From contig NZ_BIFH01000065.1 in assembly GCF_003967355.1 (NCBI RefSeq), forward strand, positions 1 to 36,886: a stretch of DNA of 36,886 bases. The letters are read 5' to 3'. A program made the position numbers and the translations under genes. This document shows, piece after piece, positions 7,428 to 16,017 of the stretch. The notes beneath the pieces were generated by a model. It saw only the letters and a list, made by a program, of their open reading frames with translations, was not told where the DNA came from and did no database searches. The number at the start of each line of letters is the position of its first letter. The stretch's first letter is position 1. This stretch comes from Embleya hyalina (GTDB lineage Bacteria > Actinomycetota > Actinomycetes > Streptomycetales > Streptomycetaceae).

Positions 7428-8494
7428 CGGGCGTCACCCTTCGCGAAACCGCGCCCGCGCGCCCCGCGCCCGCCACCGCGGACGTACGTCGGCGACGACT
7501 GGTCGGACTGTGCGTGCTCCTCGCCGCGCTCCTGCTCGCGACGGTGGCGTCCCTGGCCGTCGGCGCGCGGGCGCTGAGTCCCTCCGAGGTGTGGCACGGC
7601 CTGTTCGCGGCATCGGACCCCGACCAGCGGCGCAACGAGATCCGGCTCATCGTGCAGACCGTGCGCCTCCCGCGTACGGTCCTCGCGATCGTGGCGGGCA
7701 TCGCGCTGGGCGTCGGCGGCGCGTTGATCCAGGGGTACACGCGCAACCCGATCGCGGACACGGGGTTGGTGGGGGTCAATGCCGGCGCGTCGTTCGCCGT
7801 CGCGACGGCCATCGCCGTGTTCGGGTTCGCCGAGCCGACGCAGTACGTGTGGTTCGCCGTCGCCGGGGCCGGTGTCGCCGGCGCCGTGGTGTTCGGACTG
7901 GCGAGCATCGGGCGGGGAGCGGGTGATCCGCTGACCCTGGCACTGGCCGGCCAGGGGGTCACGGTCTTCCTCGCCGCGATGACGACCGCGGTGTCGTTGT
8001 CGGACAAGGCGGCGATGGACGCGCTGCGCTTCTGGAACGCGGGCTCGGTGGCCGGCGTCGGGTTCGACGTGATCTGGCCGGTGGCCGGGCTCGTCGCGCT
8101 CGGATCGACGGCGGCGCTCGCCACGTTGCCCGCGCTCAACCTCCTCGGCCTGGGCGACGACGTGGCCAGGGGCCTGGGGGTCGACATCGTGCGCACCCGC
8201 GTCATCGGCATCGTCGCCGTCACCGTCCTCGCGGGAGCGGCGACGGCGGCGTGCGGCCCGATCGCCTTCCTCGGTCTCATGGTGGCCCACGTGGCCCGAT
8301 ACCTGACCGGCCCGGACTATCGCTGGCTGGTGCCCTACGCGGGCCTGCTCGGCGCGCTCGTCCTGCTGGCCTGCGACATCGTGGGACGCGTCGTGGTGCG
8401 GCCCGGGGAGTTGGACGCGGGTGTGCTGGTGGCCGTGCTCGGCGCCCCGTCCTTCGCGGTTCTGGTGTGGCGCGGAAGGATCAAGGGCCTGTGA
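7424..8494 (+). CDS. FecCD-family siderophore permease, first subunit
   Basis: A 356-residue membrane permease of the BtuC/FecCD/FepD type with about nine to ten hydrophobic segments. Typical motifs are VRLPRTVLAIVAGIALGVGGALIQGYTRNPIADTGLVG, here read from VRLPR through NPIADT, and GPIAFLGLMVAHVARYLTG near the C-terminus, which contacts the ATPase. With the second permease it should form the channel for an Fe(III)-siderophore. The start could be ATG 7424, overlapping the tiny upstream ORF, or ATG 7397 (9 residues longer, GGGGTG 10 nt upstream). The stop overlaps the next gene's GTG by 4 nt. The iron box upstream implies repression by iron. Confidence 0.92.
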   Translation: MTGVTLRETAPARPAPATADVRRRRLVGLCVLLAALLLATVASLAVGARALSPSEVWHGLFAASDPDQRRNEIRLIVQTVRLPRTVLAIVAGIALGVGGALIQGYTRNPIADTGLVGVNAGASFAVATAIAVFGFAEPTQYVWFAVAGAGVAGAVVFGLASIGRGAGDPLTLALAGQGVTVFLAAMTTAVSLSDKAAMDALRFWNAGSVAGVGFDVIWPVAGLVALGSTAALATLPALNLLGLGDDVARGLGVDIVRTRVIGIVAVTVLAGAATAACGPIAFLGLMVAHVARYLTGPDYRWLVPYAGLLGALVLLACDIVGRVVVRPGELDAGVLVAVLGAPSFAVLVWRGRIKGL

Positions 8495-9573
8495 GCGGCA
8501 CGGAGGTCGACCCCCCGACCCGCCCCACGACCCGACCCGGGGTGCGGTTCGGCCAGGTGTCGTTCGTCTGGCGACCGCGCGTCGTCCTGGTGACGCTGTC
8601 GCTGGCCGCGGCGACCTTCCTGATGTTCTGCGTGTCCATCGCCGTCGGCGACTTCCGGCTCGGACTGGACCGGGTGATCGCGACGATCCTCGGCCGGGGC
8701 GACGCGGTCGACGAGTTCGTGATCATGGACCTGCGCATGCCGAGGGCCCTGGCGGGCCTGATCGTGGGCATCGCCCTGGGGGTCTCCGGGGCGCTCACCC
8801 AGTCGCTCGCCCGAAATCCGCTGGCCAGTCCGGACGTTCTGGGCATCACCGGCGGCGCGAGCGCGGTCGCGGTTTTCCTGGTGACGGTGTCGGGCGGGGC
8901 GTCCGCGGCGATCGCCGGCTCCGTGGGACTGTCCACCGCGGCGCTCGCGGGCGGGCTCGGGACCGGTCTGCTCGTGTACGCCCTGGCCTGGCGCCGGGGC
9001 ATCGACGGACTGCGGCTCATCCTCATCGGCATCTCGGCGAACGCGGTGACGCAGGCGGTCACGACCTGGCTGCTGGCCACCGCCGACATCCGCGACGTGG
9101 CCAGGGCCCAGGCGTGGTTGGTCGGCTCGCTCGACAACCGCTCGTGGGACGAGGTCCGCGTGGCCTTCTGGTGCACGCTCGTGCTGATGCTCGTCGTGGT
9201 GGCGATCGCCTTCCAGTTCAAGCCGATGCACTTGGGCGACGAGGTCGCCGCCGGCCTGGGCGTGCGATATGTCGCCGTACGCGCGGTACTTCTGCTGTGC
9301 GCGGTCCTGCTCGCCGGTGCCGCGGTGAGCGCGGCGGGACCCGTTCCGTTCGTCGCGCTGGTGGCGCCCCAGGTGGCGATGCGACTGGTCGGGACCCCGA
9401 CGCCCCCGTTGGCGGCGTCGGGCGTGCTGGGGGCGCTGCTGCTCATCGGCGCGGACCTGGTCGCGCGCACCGCGCTGCCGGTCACGCTGCCCGTGGGCGT
9501 GGTCACGGCCGCCGTCGGCGGCCCCTTCCTCGTGTACCTGCTGGTACGGGCGAACCTCCGGCAGCGGGCGTAA
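8491..9573 (+). CDS. FecCD-family siderophore permease, second subunit
   Basis: A 360-residue partner permease. The GTG start overlaps the stop of the first permease (GTGA) and follows GGAAGGA, so the two are translationally coupled. Motifs include LRMPRALAGLIVGIALGVSG, LARNPLASPDVLGITGGA and GPVPFVALVAPQVAMRL, the last matching the coupling helix that meets the ATPase. It forms a heterodimeric inner-membrane channel with the product of 7424-8494, fed by the lipoprotein encoded at 10660 and driven by the ATPase at 9599. The substrate is an iron-siderophore by context; which siderophore cannot be told. Confidence 0.92.
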   Translation: MSGTEVDPPTRPTTRPGVRFGQVSFVWRPRVVLVTLSLAAATFLMFCVSIAVGDFRLGLDRVIATILGRGDAVDEFVIMDLRMPRALAGLIVGIALGVSGALTQSLARNPLASPDVLGITGGASAVAVFLVTVSGGASAAIAGSVGLSTAALAGGLGTGLLVYALAWRRGIDGLRLILIGISANAVTQAVTTWLLATADIRDVARAQAWLVGSLDNRSWDEVRVAFWCTLVLMLVVVAIAFQFKPMHLGDEVAAGLGVRYVAVRAVLLLCAVLLAGAAVSAAGPVPFVALVAPQVAMRLVGTPTPPLAASGVLGALLLIGADLVARTALPVTLPVGVVTAAVGGPFLVYLLVRANLRQRA

Positions 9574-9598
9574 TGGACAGGCAATCCGAGGGGTGTTC

Positions 9599-10591
9599 GT
9601 GGTCGCGCAGCGCATGACCGAGGCCGGGAACGAAGCCGGACGCGAGGCCGGGAGCGAAGCCGGGACGGCGTCCGGGGTCGACCGGATCCCGCGCCTGACG
9701 GCCGACGGGATCACCGTCGGCTACGGCGGCGCGACGGTCATCGACGGCCTCGACGTGGTGATCCCGCCGGGCCTGGTGACCACGATCATCGGCCCCAACG
9801 GCTGCGGCAAGTCGACGCTGCTGCGCACCCTTTCGCGGCTGCTCAAGCCGACGCGGGGCGCGGTCGTGCTGGACGGCGAGGACATCGCCGGGCTCAGGAC
9901 CCGTGACGTGGCGAAGAAGCTCGGCCTGCTGCCCCAGGCGCCGATCGCGCCGGAGGGGCTGACGGTGGCGGATCTGGTCGCCAAGGGCCGTCATCCGCAC
10001 CAGAGTTGGCTGCGCCAGTGGTCGTCCGACGATGCCTCGGTCGTCGAGCGCGCACTCGCCATGACCGGCGTGGCCGACCTGGCCGACCGCGCGGTCGACT
10101 CGCTGTCCGGCGGGCAGCGCCAACGCGTGTGGATCTCGATGACCCTGGCCCAGGGAACCGACCTGCTGCTCCTGGACGAGCCGACCACCTACCTCGACCT
10201 GGCGCACGCGATCGACGTCCTCGACCTGGTGGACGACCTGCACGAGGCGGGCCGCACGGTGGTCATGGTGCTGCACGACCTCAACCTGGCGGCGCGATAC
10301 AGCGACAACCTCGTCGTGATGCGGGCGGGCGCGATCCTGGCCCAGGGACACCCCCGCGACGTGATCAGCGCCGAACTGCTGCGCGAGGCCTTCGGGTTGA
10401 CCGCGACGGTGATCGACGACCCGGTCGGCGACCGACCGCTCGTCGTGCCGATCGGCCGCGCCCACGTCCGGGCGGAAGCCGGGGCCGAGGTCCGGGCCGA
10501 GGTCCGGGCCGAGGTACCGGCGGAAGCACGGGCGGACGCGCGGGCCGATGACGCCGCACATGAGGATCGCCACACGGCGGACCCCGCCTGA
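9599..10591 (+). CDS. Siderophore ABC transporter ATPase (FecE/FepC type)
   Basis: A 330-residue ATPase with Walker A GPNGCGKST (about 65), Q-loop LLPQAP, signature LSGGQRQR (about 169), Walker B LLLLDEPTTYLD (about 189) and switch His in VLHDLNLAARY. It powers the two permeases just upstream. Short in-frame repeats flank the domain. Near the N-terminus is EAGx repeated four times (9620-9666), and near the C-terminus AEVR repeats from a 12-bp DNA unit (10484-10519). Neither end is needed for the fold, so they look like repeat expansions. The start is GTG 9599 with GAGGGG 5 nt upstream; GTG 9593 and ATG 9614 are alternatives. Confidence 0.92.
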   Translation: MVAQRMTEAGNEAGREAGSEAGTASGVDRIPRLTADGITVGYGGATVIDGLDVVIPPGLVTTIIGPNGCGKSTLLRTLSRLLKPTRGAVVLDGEDIAGLRTRDVAKKLGLLPQAPIAPEGLTVADLVAKGRHPHQSWLRQWSSDDASVVERALAMTGVADLADRAVDSLSGGQRQRVWISMTLAQGTDLLLLDEPTTYLDLAHAIDVLDLVDDLHEAGRTVVMVLHDLNLAARYSDNLVVMRAGAILAQGHPRDVISAELLREAFGLTATVIDDPVGDRPLVVPIGRAHVRAEAGAEVRAEVRAEVPAEARADARADDAAHEDRHTADPA

Positions 10592-10602
10592 CCCCGATCA
10601 AG

Positions 10603-10621
10603 TAAGGTTAGCCTGCCCTAA
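10603..10621 (+). promoter_or_regulatory. Iron box before the binding-protein gene
   Basis: TAAGGTTAGCCTGCCCTAA matches the DmdR/IdeR consensus at 17 of 19 positions. It lies 38 nt before the lipoprotein start and suggests a second iron-repressed promoter for the binding protein and the ABC heterodimer. Confidence 0.82.
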
Positions 10622-10659
10622 GTCGGGGTGAGCGCACGTCTGCGACCAAGGAAACCCTC

Positions 10660-11739
10660 ATGCACCTCCCCGGAACCACGCGCACGAAGCCCTGGCAACG
10701 CCTGGCGGCGACAGCCTCCGCCGCGGCCCTCGGCATCGGCCTCCTCGCCGGCTGCGGCTCCGACAAGGCCGACGACAAGGCGGACGGGAAGGCCGACGGC
10801 GCTGCCGCCGGCAACACCCCGCCGCCGGCCGCCGCAGGGGCCTTCCCGACCACCGTGGAGCACGCGTTCGGGTCGACGACGATACGCAAGGCGCCGCAGC
10901 GCATCGTCACCGTCGGCTACACCGACGACCAGGCGGTCCTGGCCCTCGGCTACAAGCCGGTCGGCATGGTCGACCAGTATCCGAACCCGCCCGGGACCAC
11001 CCCCGACATCAACACCCAGTGGCCCTGGACGAAGGACAAGTGGGGCGGCGCCCGCCCCGAAGTCGTGATGAAGAACGGGGACTCCGGCCCCAACTACGAG
11101 AAGATCGCCCAGTTGCGCCCGGACCTGATCATCGCCGTCTACTCCGAGATCGACCAGGCCGCGTACGACAAGCTCTCCAAGCTCGCCCCGACGGTCGGTC
11201 GCACCAAGGGCGAGAAGGAACCGTTCAGCGCACCCTGGCAGGACAACGCGCTGCACATCGCCAAGACCCTGGGCAAAGCCGACGAAGGCGCCCGGCTGGT
11301 ACAGGACATCCGCACCAAACTGGACACACTTCGCACCACCCGCCCGGAGTTCACCAACCAAAAGGCCGTCGCGGTCTCCTGGTACAAGGACTCGCTCGCG
11401 CCGTTCACCACCACCGACGTACGCGGCCAACTGCTCACCGGGATGGGCTTCCAGGGTGTGCCGGAGATCGACCGGCTCGCCGACGGCAAGTTCTATGTAC
11501 CGCTGTCGCCCGAGCGGGTCGACCTGATCAACGTCGACCGCATCTTCGTGATCAACGACCAGGCCGACATCAACGCGCTGAAGAACTACCCGCTGTTCAC
11601 CAACCTGCCCGCCGTCAAGAACGGCAAGGTGTCGTACCTGCTCGACAGCGAGGGCCCGGCGGTCGGCGCCGCGATGTCGCAGGCCACCCTGCTGTCCCTG
11701 CCCTACGCCATCGACGAGACCGCCAAGTCGATCGGCTGA
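10660..11739 (+). CDS. Iron-siderophore-binding lipoprotein
   Basis: A 359-residue periplasmic-binding-protein-like (FepB/FhuD/BtuF class) lipoprotein. It has a basic N-terminus, a hydrophobic stretch and lipobox LLAGC (Cys at about 32), then a Lys/Asp-rich linker. The mature part has APQRIVTVGYTDDQAVLALGYKPVG and LRPDLIIAVYSEID in the first lobe, joined by a long helix to the second lobe ending in VKNGKVSYLLDSEG. It should capture Fe-siderophore outside the membrane and hand it to the two upstream permeases. AAGGAAA precedes ATG. Iron box 2 lies directly upstream, so it is probably transcribed on its own and with the downstream ABC pair. Confidence 0.92.
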   Translation: MHLPGTTRTKPWQRLAATASAAALGIGLLAGCGSDKADDKADGKADGAAAGNTPPPAAAGAFPTTVEHAFGSTTIRKAPQRIVTVGYTDDQAVLALGYKPVGMVDQYPNPPGTTPDINTQWPWTKDKWGGARPEVVMKNGDSGPNYEKIAQLRPDLIIAVYSEIDQAAYDKLSKLAPTVGRTKGEKEPFSAPWQDNALHIAKTLGKADEGARLVQDIRTKLDTLRTTRPEFTNQKAVAVSWYKDSLAPFTTTDVRGQLLTGMGFQGVPEIDRLADGKFYVPLSPERVDLINVDRIFVINDQADINALKNYPLFTNLPAVKNGKVSYLLDSEGPAVGAAMSQATLLSLPYAIDETAKSIG

Positions 11740-11744
11740 CCGTC

Positions 11745-11819
11745 ATGGCGACTCCCCCCGCGCTCGCCGCGCCGACCCACGCGCCCCCTCGCCACCCGGC
11801 CCCGGCGGCCGGCGCGTGA
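11745..11819 (+). CDS. Possible 24-residue ORF bridging the binding-protein and ABC genes
   Basis: ATG six nt after the binding-protein stop opens a 24-codon Ala/Pro-rich frame whose TGA overlaps the GTG of the next ABC gene (GTGA). It has no ribosome site of its own, and neither does the following gene, so reinitiation would be the route. It may be chance. Confidence 0.25.
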   Translation: MATPPALAAPTHAPPRHPAPAAGA

Positions 11820-13621
11820 ACACTCCCGGCATACCCGCGCCGGCGTTGCACACCGCCTCCGGGCGCGAGGCGACCCGGTGGGTGGTGGCGCACCTCCGGC
11901 GCCGGCCGTGGCCGGCTGCGGCCACCGTGTTCACCATGGTCGCCGCGGCGGCCCTGCACGTGGTCCCGGTACTGCTCCTGGGTCGTGTGGTCGACGCCGT
12001 CGTCGCGGGCGAACCACGCTCGACCCTGGTCGTGATCGGGGCCTGGCTGGTGGCCGCCGCGCTGCTCGGCGCGGCGGCCACCGCGGTGTCCACCCACCTG
12101 ATCGGACGGCTGGGCGCCGACCTGCTCGCCCGACTGCGCGAGGGCGCGGTGCGCGCGGTACTGGGCATGCCCGGCACCCGAATCGAACAGGTCGGCCGCG
12201 GCGACGTGCTCTCCAGGGTCGGCGACGACGTGGCCGTGCTGTCCAAGGGCATTCGCGTGGCCGTCCCCACGGTGTTCTCCGCCGGCGTGCTGGTCGTCAT
12301 CGCCACCGCCGGCATGTTCGGGCTCGACTGGCGGCTCGGCCTCGCCGGCGCCGGCGCCCTTCCGGCGTACGCGTTCGCGCTGCGCTGGTACCTCCCGCGT
12401 TCCGCACCGCTGTACCGGCGGCAGCGGAGCGCCCAGGCGGAGCGTGCGCAGGCGCTGATCAGCGGCCTGCACGGGATCGACACGGTCCGGGCGTTCCGCC
12501 TCGAAGCGACCTTTCGCGAGCAGGTCGACAGCAGTTCGCGGCGCGTGCGCGACCTGGGCATCGACGTGTTCCGGCTCTTCGGCCGATTCGTCGGCAGGGA
12601 GAACCGCGCCGAGTTCATCGGACTGACCCTGATCGTCCTGGTCGGCTACGCCCTCCTGGAGGCGGACGCCGCGAGCCTCGGCGAAGTGGCCGCCGCCCCG
12701 ATACTGTTCCACCAGTTGTTCGTGCCGCTCGGATCCATCATGTTCACCTTCGACGAGGCACAGAAGTCGGGGGCGAGCCTGACCCGGCTGGTCGGCGTAC
12801 TGGGCGAGAGCACCCCGGACCGACTCGTCGGCGACCCCGCCGTGCCCGCCGCCGGCGACGAACCCCGATCGGTGACCGTCCGAGGACTGACGTTCGCCTA
12901 CCCCGACGGCGACCGGCCGGTGTTGCGCGACGTCGACCTGACGATCCCGGCCGGTGGTTCGCTCGCCCTGGTCGGGGCGAGCGGCGCGGGCAAGTCGACC
13001 CTGGCCGCGTTGATCGCGGGCATCGGCACCCCGCTGTCCGGGTCGGTGCACATCGGCACGACCGACCTCGCCGACCTGGACGAGGCCGGGGCCCGCTCCC
13101 TCGTCGGCATCCTCACCCAGGAGACGCATGTGTTCTCCGGACCGCTTGCCGACGACCTGCGCCTGGCCGCGCCGGACGCCACCGACGCCGAACTGCTCGC
13201 CGCGCTGCGTACCGTCGGCGCCGACACATGGGTGTACGCACTCCCCGAAGGTCTGCACACCGACGTCGGCGAAGGCGGCCGGCGGCCGGACGTCACGGAG
13301 GTCGCCCGCATCGCGCTGGCCAGGTTGACGCTGCGCCGAACCCCGGTCGTGGTGCTGGACGAATCCACCGCGGAGGCCGGCAGCACCCACGCGGCCGAGT
13401 TGGAACGCGCCGTACTGGCGGCGTGCGCGGGCCGGACCACTCTCCTGGTGGCCCACCGGCTGACCCAGGCGGCCGCGGCGGATCGCGTCGCCGTCCTGGA
13501 GGCGGGGCGGGTCGTGGAAGAGGGCTCCCACGAGGAGTTGATCGCCCTCGACGGTCGATACGCGCGGCTGTGGCAGGCGTGGCGCGAAGGCGCCGACACC
13601 GCCGAAGGCCCCGCGCGGTGA
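11816..13621 (+). CDS. ABC transporter permease-ATPase with intact Walker motifs (heterodimer subunit 1)
   Basis: A 601-residue half-transporter: about six membrane spans (residues 30-310) and a nucleotide-binding domain (about 345-590). Walker A GASGAGKST (about 387), Q-loop (LTQETHVFSG), Walker B VVVLDEST (about 511) and switch His (LVAHRL) are intact. The signature position, normally LSGGQ, reads GEGGRRPDVTEVARIALARL and is degenerate. It pairs with the next gene, which has the opposite defects. By its place in an iron-regulated unit it handles siderophores, either import like IrtAB/YbtPQ or export; direction cannot be told. The GTG start has no clear ribosome site; coupling to the preceding 24-codon ORF is possible. 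Confidence 0.88.
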   Translation: MNTPGIPAPALHTASGREATRWVVAHLRRRPWPAAATVFTMVAAAALHVVPVLLLGRVVDAVVAGEPRSTLVVIGAWLVAAALLGAAATAVSTHLIGRLGADLLARLREGAVRAVLGMPGTRIEQVGRGDVLSRVGDDVAVLSKGIRVAVPTVFSAGVLVVIATAGMFGLDWRLGLAGAGALPAYAFALRWYLPRSAPLYRRQRSAQAERAQALISGLHGIDTVRAFRLEATFREQVDSSSRRVRDLGIDVFRLFGRFVGRENRAEFIGLTLIVLVGYALLEADAASLGEVAAAPILFHQLFVPLGSIMFTFDEAQKSGASLTRLVGVLGESTPDRLVGDPAVPAAGDEPRSVTVRGLTFAYPDGDRPVLRDVDLTIPAGGSLALVGASGAGKSTLAALIAGIGTPLSGSVHIGTTDLADLDEAGARSLVGILTQETHVFSGPLADDLRLAAPDATDAELLAALRTVGADTWVYALPEGLHTDVGEGGRRPDVTEVARIALARLTLRRTPVVVLDESTAEAGSTHAAELERAVLAACAGRTTLLVAHRLTQAAAADRVAVLEAGRVVEEGSHEELIALDGRYARLWQAWREGADTAEGPAR

Positions 13622-13704
13622 CCGCCGTCCGCCTCGCGCCATCGGCCCCGCCCGCCCACGTCCACATCCACGTTCGCCGGAAGAGACGCACGGCCCCCCG
13701 ATGA
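13618..13704 (+). CDS. Possible 28-residue ORF bridging the two ABC subunit genes
   Basis: GTG overlaps the first subunit's stop (GTGA) and the TGA overlaps the second subunit's ATG (ATGA), filling the 79-nt gap with a 28-codon frame that includes HVHIHVRRKRR. It may serve translational relay or may be chance in G+C-rich DNA. Confidence 0.3.
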   Translation: MTAVRLAPSAPPAHVHIHVRRKRRTAPR

Positions 13705-15404
13705 CCACACCCGAAAGCCCGCGGCCCCTCACCGGGCCCGACATCGTCCGGGCCACCCTGCGCCGCAACGTCGGCGCCATGGCCCGAGGCACCGTCCTCA
13801 TGGGCATGTACCAGGCCGGCGAGACCGCCTTCCCCATCGCGCTGGGTCTGATCGTCGAACACGCGCTGCGTGATCGCGGCCTCGCACCACTCGCCCTGGC
13901 GATCGTCGCGCTGGCCGTGATCAGCACGACCGTCTCGCTGTCGTGGCGGTTCGGCATGCGGGTGTTGCAGAAGGCCAACACCACCGAAGCACACCACTGG
14001 CGCGTGCAGGTGGCGGCCCGCGGACTGCGACCCGTGGCCGGGGGCGGCGACCTCAAGTCGGGCGAGGTGCTGACCATCGCCACCGACGACGCCGATCAGA
14101 CCGCCGACCTCGTCGAGGTGATCCCGGTGCTGATCGGCTCCCTGGTCGCGGTGCTCGTCGCGGCGATCGCCCTGGGCCTGGCCAGCGTGCCGCTCGGCCT
14201 GTTGGTGATCGTCGGGACCGCCGCGATCCTGGCGGTGATGAGCGTGCTGTCCAAGCGGATCGACGCCGGCACCCGCGAGCAGCAGGCCCACGTCGCACGG
14301 GCCGGCGCGAAAGTCGCCGACCTGATCACCGGATTGCGCCCGCTGCACGGTTTCGGCGGCAACCACGCGGCGTTCGCCTCGTATCGGGGGGTCAGCTCGG
14401 CGGCCCGGCGCCAGGCGATCGCGGTCGCGAGGGTCAACGGCGCGTACGCGGGCACGGCGCAGGCCCTGAACGCCGTGCCGGCCACCGCCGTGACGCTGAC
14501 CGCGGGCTGGCTGGCGTTCGAGGGTCGGATCGGCATCGGCACGCTGGTGATGGCCGTCGGCCTGGCGCAGTTCATCGTGGAACCGCTCCGGCTCTGCTCG
14601 AACATGCCCAAGTACGTGATGATCGCGCGCGCGTCGGCCGAGCGTATGGCGCTGGTGCTCGCCGCGCCCCCGGTCGTGCCGCCGCCGGCGGAGGAGCCCC
14701 CGGTCACCGGAGGCGGTCTCGACGTCGAGTCGGTCCGGTACGGATCGCTGCGCGAACTGTCCTTCCGGGTGCGGCCCGGCGAGTTCGTGGCCGTGGTCGC
14801 GCGCCGACCGGGCGCGGCGGCCGATCTCGTGGCGCTCCTGGCCGCACGCGTCCCGCACGACGCGTATCGGGGCACCGTGCGCCTCGGCGGCACCCCGATC
14901 GCCGACCTGTCGGTCGACACGATCCGCGCGCACATGCTGGTGAACCCCGGCAACGCGGAGATCTTCGCGGGCACCCTCCGCAGCAACATCGACCCGTCGG
15001 GCGGGGGGCGGCCGCTCGCGGAGGCCGTCGAGGCGTCCATGCTCACCGACGTCGTCGCCCTGCACCGTGACGGACTCGACCACGCCGTCCGCGACCGCGG
15101 CGCCAACCTCTCCGGCGGCCAGCGGCAACGGCTGTCCCTGGCCCGCGCGTTGGCGGCCGACGCCGAGATCCTGGTCCTGCCCGACCCGACGACCGCCGTC
15201 GACGCCGTCACGGAGCAACTGATCGCCCGCAACATCGCCACCCTGCGTCGGGGCCGGACCACGGTGGTGATCACGAGCAGCCCGGCGTTCTTGGACGCCG
15301 CGGACCGGGTCCTGATGCTGGACGAGGGCACGATCGTCGCCGAGGACACACATCGCAACCTGCTGGCCGGCAACGAGACCTACCGAGCGGCGGTATCGAG
15401 GTGA
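13701..15404 (+). CDS. ABC transporter permease-ATPase with degenerate Walker motifs (heterodimer subunit 2)
   Basis: A 567-residue half-transporter with about six membrane spans (residues 20-310) and an ATPase domain. Walker A is degenerate, VVARRPGAAADLV (about 365), lacking the GK(S/T) that holds phosphate. The expected Q-loop Gln is not seen (LVNPGNAEIFAGT). Walker B is LVLPDPTTAVD (about 491) without the catalytic Glu, and the switch His is replaced (ITSSP). The signature LSGGQRQR (about 469) is perfect. Together with subunit 1 it would form one working and one dead ATP site. ATG overlaps the bridging ORF's stop; a weak GGAAGAG stands upstream. Its last 25 bp overlap the convergent macro-domain gene. 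Confidence 0.88.
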   Translation: MTTPESPRPLTGPDIVRATLRRNVGAMARGTVLMGMYQAGETAFPIALGLIVEHALRDRGLAPLALAIVALAVISTTVSLSWRFGMRVLQKANTTEAHHWRVQVAARGLRPVAGGGDLKSGEVLTIATDDADQTADLVEVIPVLIGSLVAVLVAAIALGLASVPLGLLVIVGTAAILAVMSVLSKRIDAGTREQQAHVARAGAKVADLITGLRPLHGFGGNHAAFASYRGVSSAARRQAIAVARVNGAYAGTAQALNAVPATAVTLTAGWLAFEGRIGIGTLVMAVGLAQFIVEPLRLCSNMPKYVMIARASAERMALVLAAPPVVPPPAEEPPVTGGGLDVESVRYGSLRELSFRVRPGEFVAVVARRPGAAADLVALLAARVPHDAYRGTVRLGGTPIADLSVDTIRAHMLVNPGNAEIFAGTLRSNIDPSGGGRPLAEAVEASMLTDVVALHRDGLDHAVRDRGANLSGGQRQRLSLARALAADAEILVLPDPTTAVDAVTEQLIARNIATLRRGRTTVVITSSPAFLDAADRVLMLDEGTIVAEDTHRNLLAGNETYRAAVSR

Positions 15405-15925
15405 GACCCGGCCGGCGGCCGTAGCGAGGCGAGCGCCGCCTCCAGCACGTCCCGCCCTTCGCGGTCGAACGCCACCAGCCGCACCCGCTCGACGGCACTC
15501 GACGCCCCCACGACGGTCGCCACCGCGATCCGCGCGGCCGCCTCGGCCGGAAATCCGTACACTCCGGTGGCGATCGCCGGGAACGCCAGGCTCCGCACGC
15601 CCAATTCGTCCGCGACCTCGAGGCAGCGCCGGTAGCACGAGGCCAGGATCTCGGCCTCGCCGAAGTCACCGCCCTCCCAGACCGGCCCCACGGTGTGGAT
15701 CACGTGGCGCACCGGCGGATACAGGTCGAAGGCCGGCGTCGCCATCGCGTCGCCCGGATCGCACGGCCCGATCTCGGCCCCCGCCGCCGCGAGCCGTGGA
15801 CCCGCCGCCCGGTGGATCGCGCCGTCCACGCCGCCGCCACCCATCAACGACTCGTTCGCCGCGGTCACGACGGCGTCCGTGTCCTGGAGCGTGATGTCAC
15901 CCTGCACGATCTCGATCACGGTCAT
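15380..15925 (-). CDS. Macro-domain protein (O-acetyl-ADP-ribose deacetylase type)
   Basis: A 181-residue single macro domain. The ADP-ribose loops are clear: VVTAANESLMGGGGVDGAI (about 20-38), RHVIHTVGPVW, and LAFPAIATGVYGFP. This fits the YmdB/MacroD-like class, which hydrolyses O-acetyl-ADP-ribose or removes ADP-ribose from proteins, in the cytoplasm. ATG at 15925 begins the domain directly (MTVIEIVQGDIT); the frame is open upstream but without domain sequence. It lies 92 nt downstream of the Cse2-like gene on the same strand, so the two may share a transcript. Its 3' end overlaps the convergent ABC gene by 25 bp. Confidence 0.92.
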   Translation of the reverse strand: MTVIEIVQGDITLQDTDAVVTAANESLMGGGGVDGAIHRAAGPRLAAAGAEIGPCDPGDAMATPAFDLYPPVRHVIHTVGPVWEGGDFGEAEILASCYRRCLEVADELGVRSLAFPAIATGVYGFPAEAAARIAVATVVGASSAVERVRLVAFDREGRDVLEAALASLRPPAGSHLDTAAR

Positions 15926-16017
15926 GCCCCGATCATGCCGGCGATCTTCCGGGCGACGGATCCGGAAGTCGACCGGGCGGCGGGCGAGTTGGCCGGAGCC
16001 GTGCGACGTGCCGGCGA

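Noticed and set aside
11615-14083. A minus-strand open frame of about 820 codons opposite the ABC genes
   Set aside because: It is the antisense shadow of genes with clear ABC motifs and has no ribosome site or domain.
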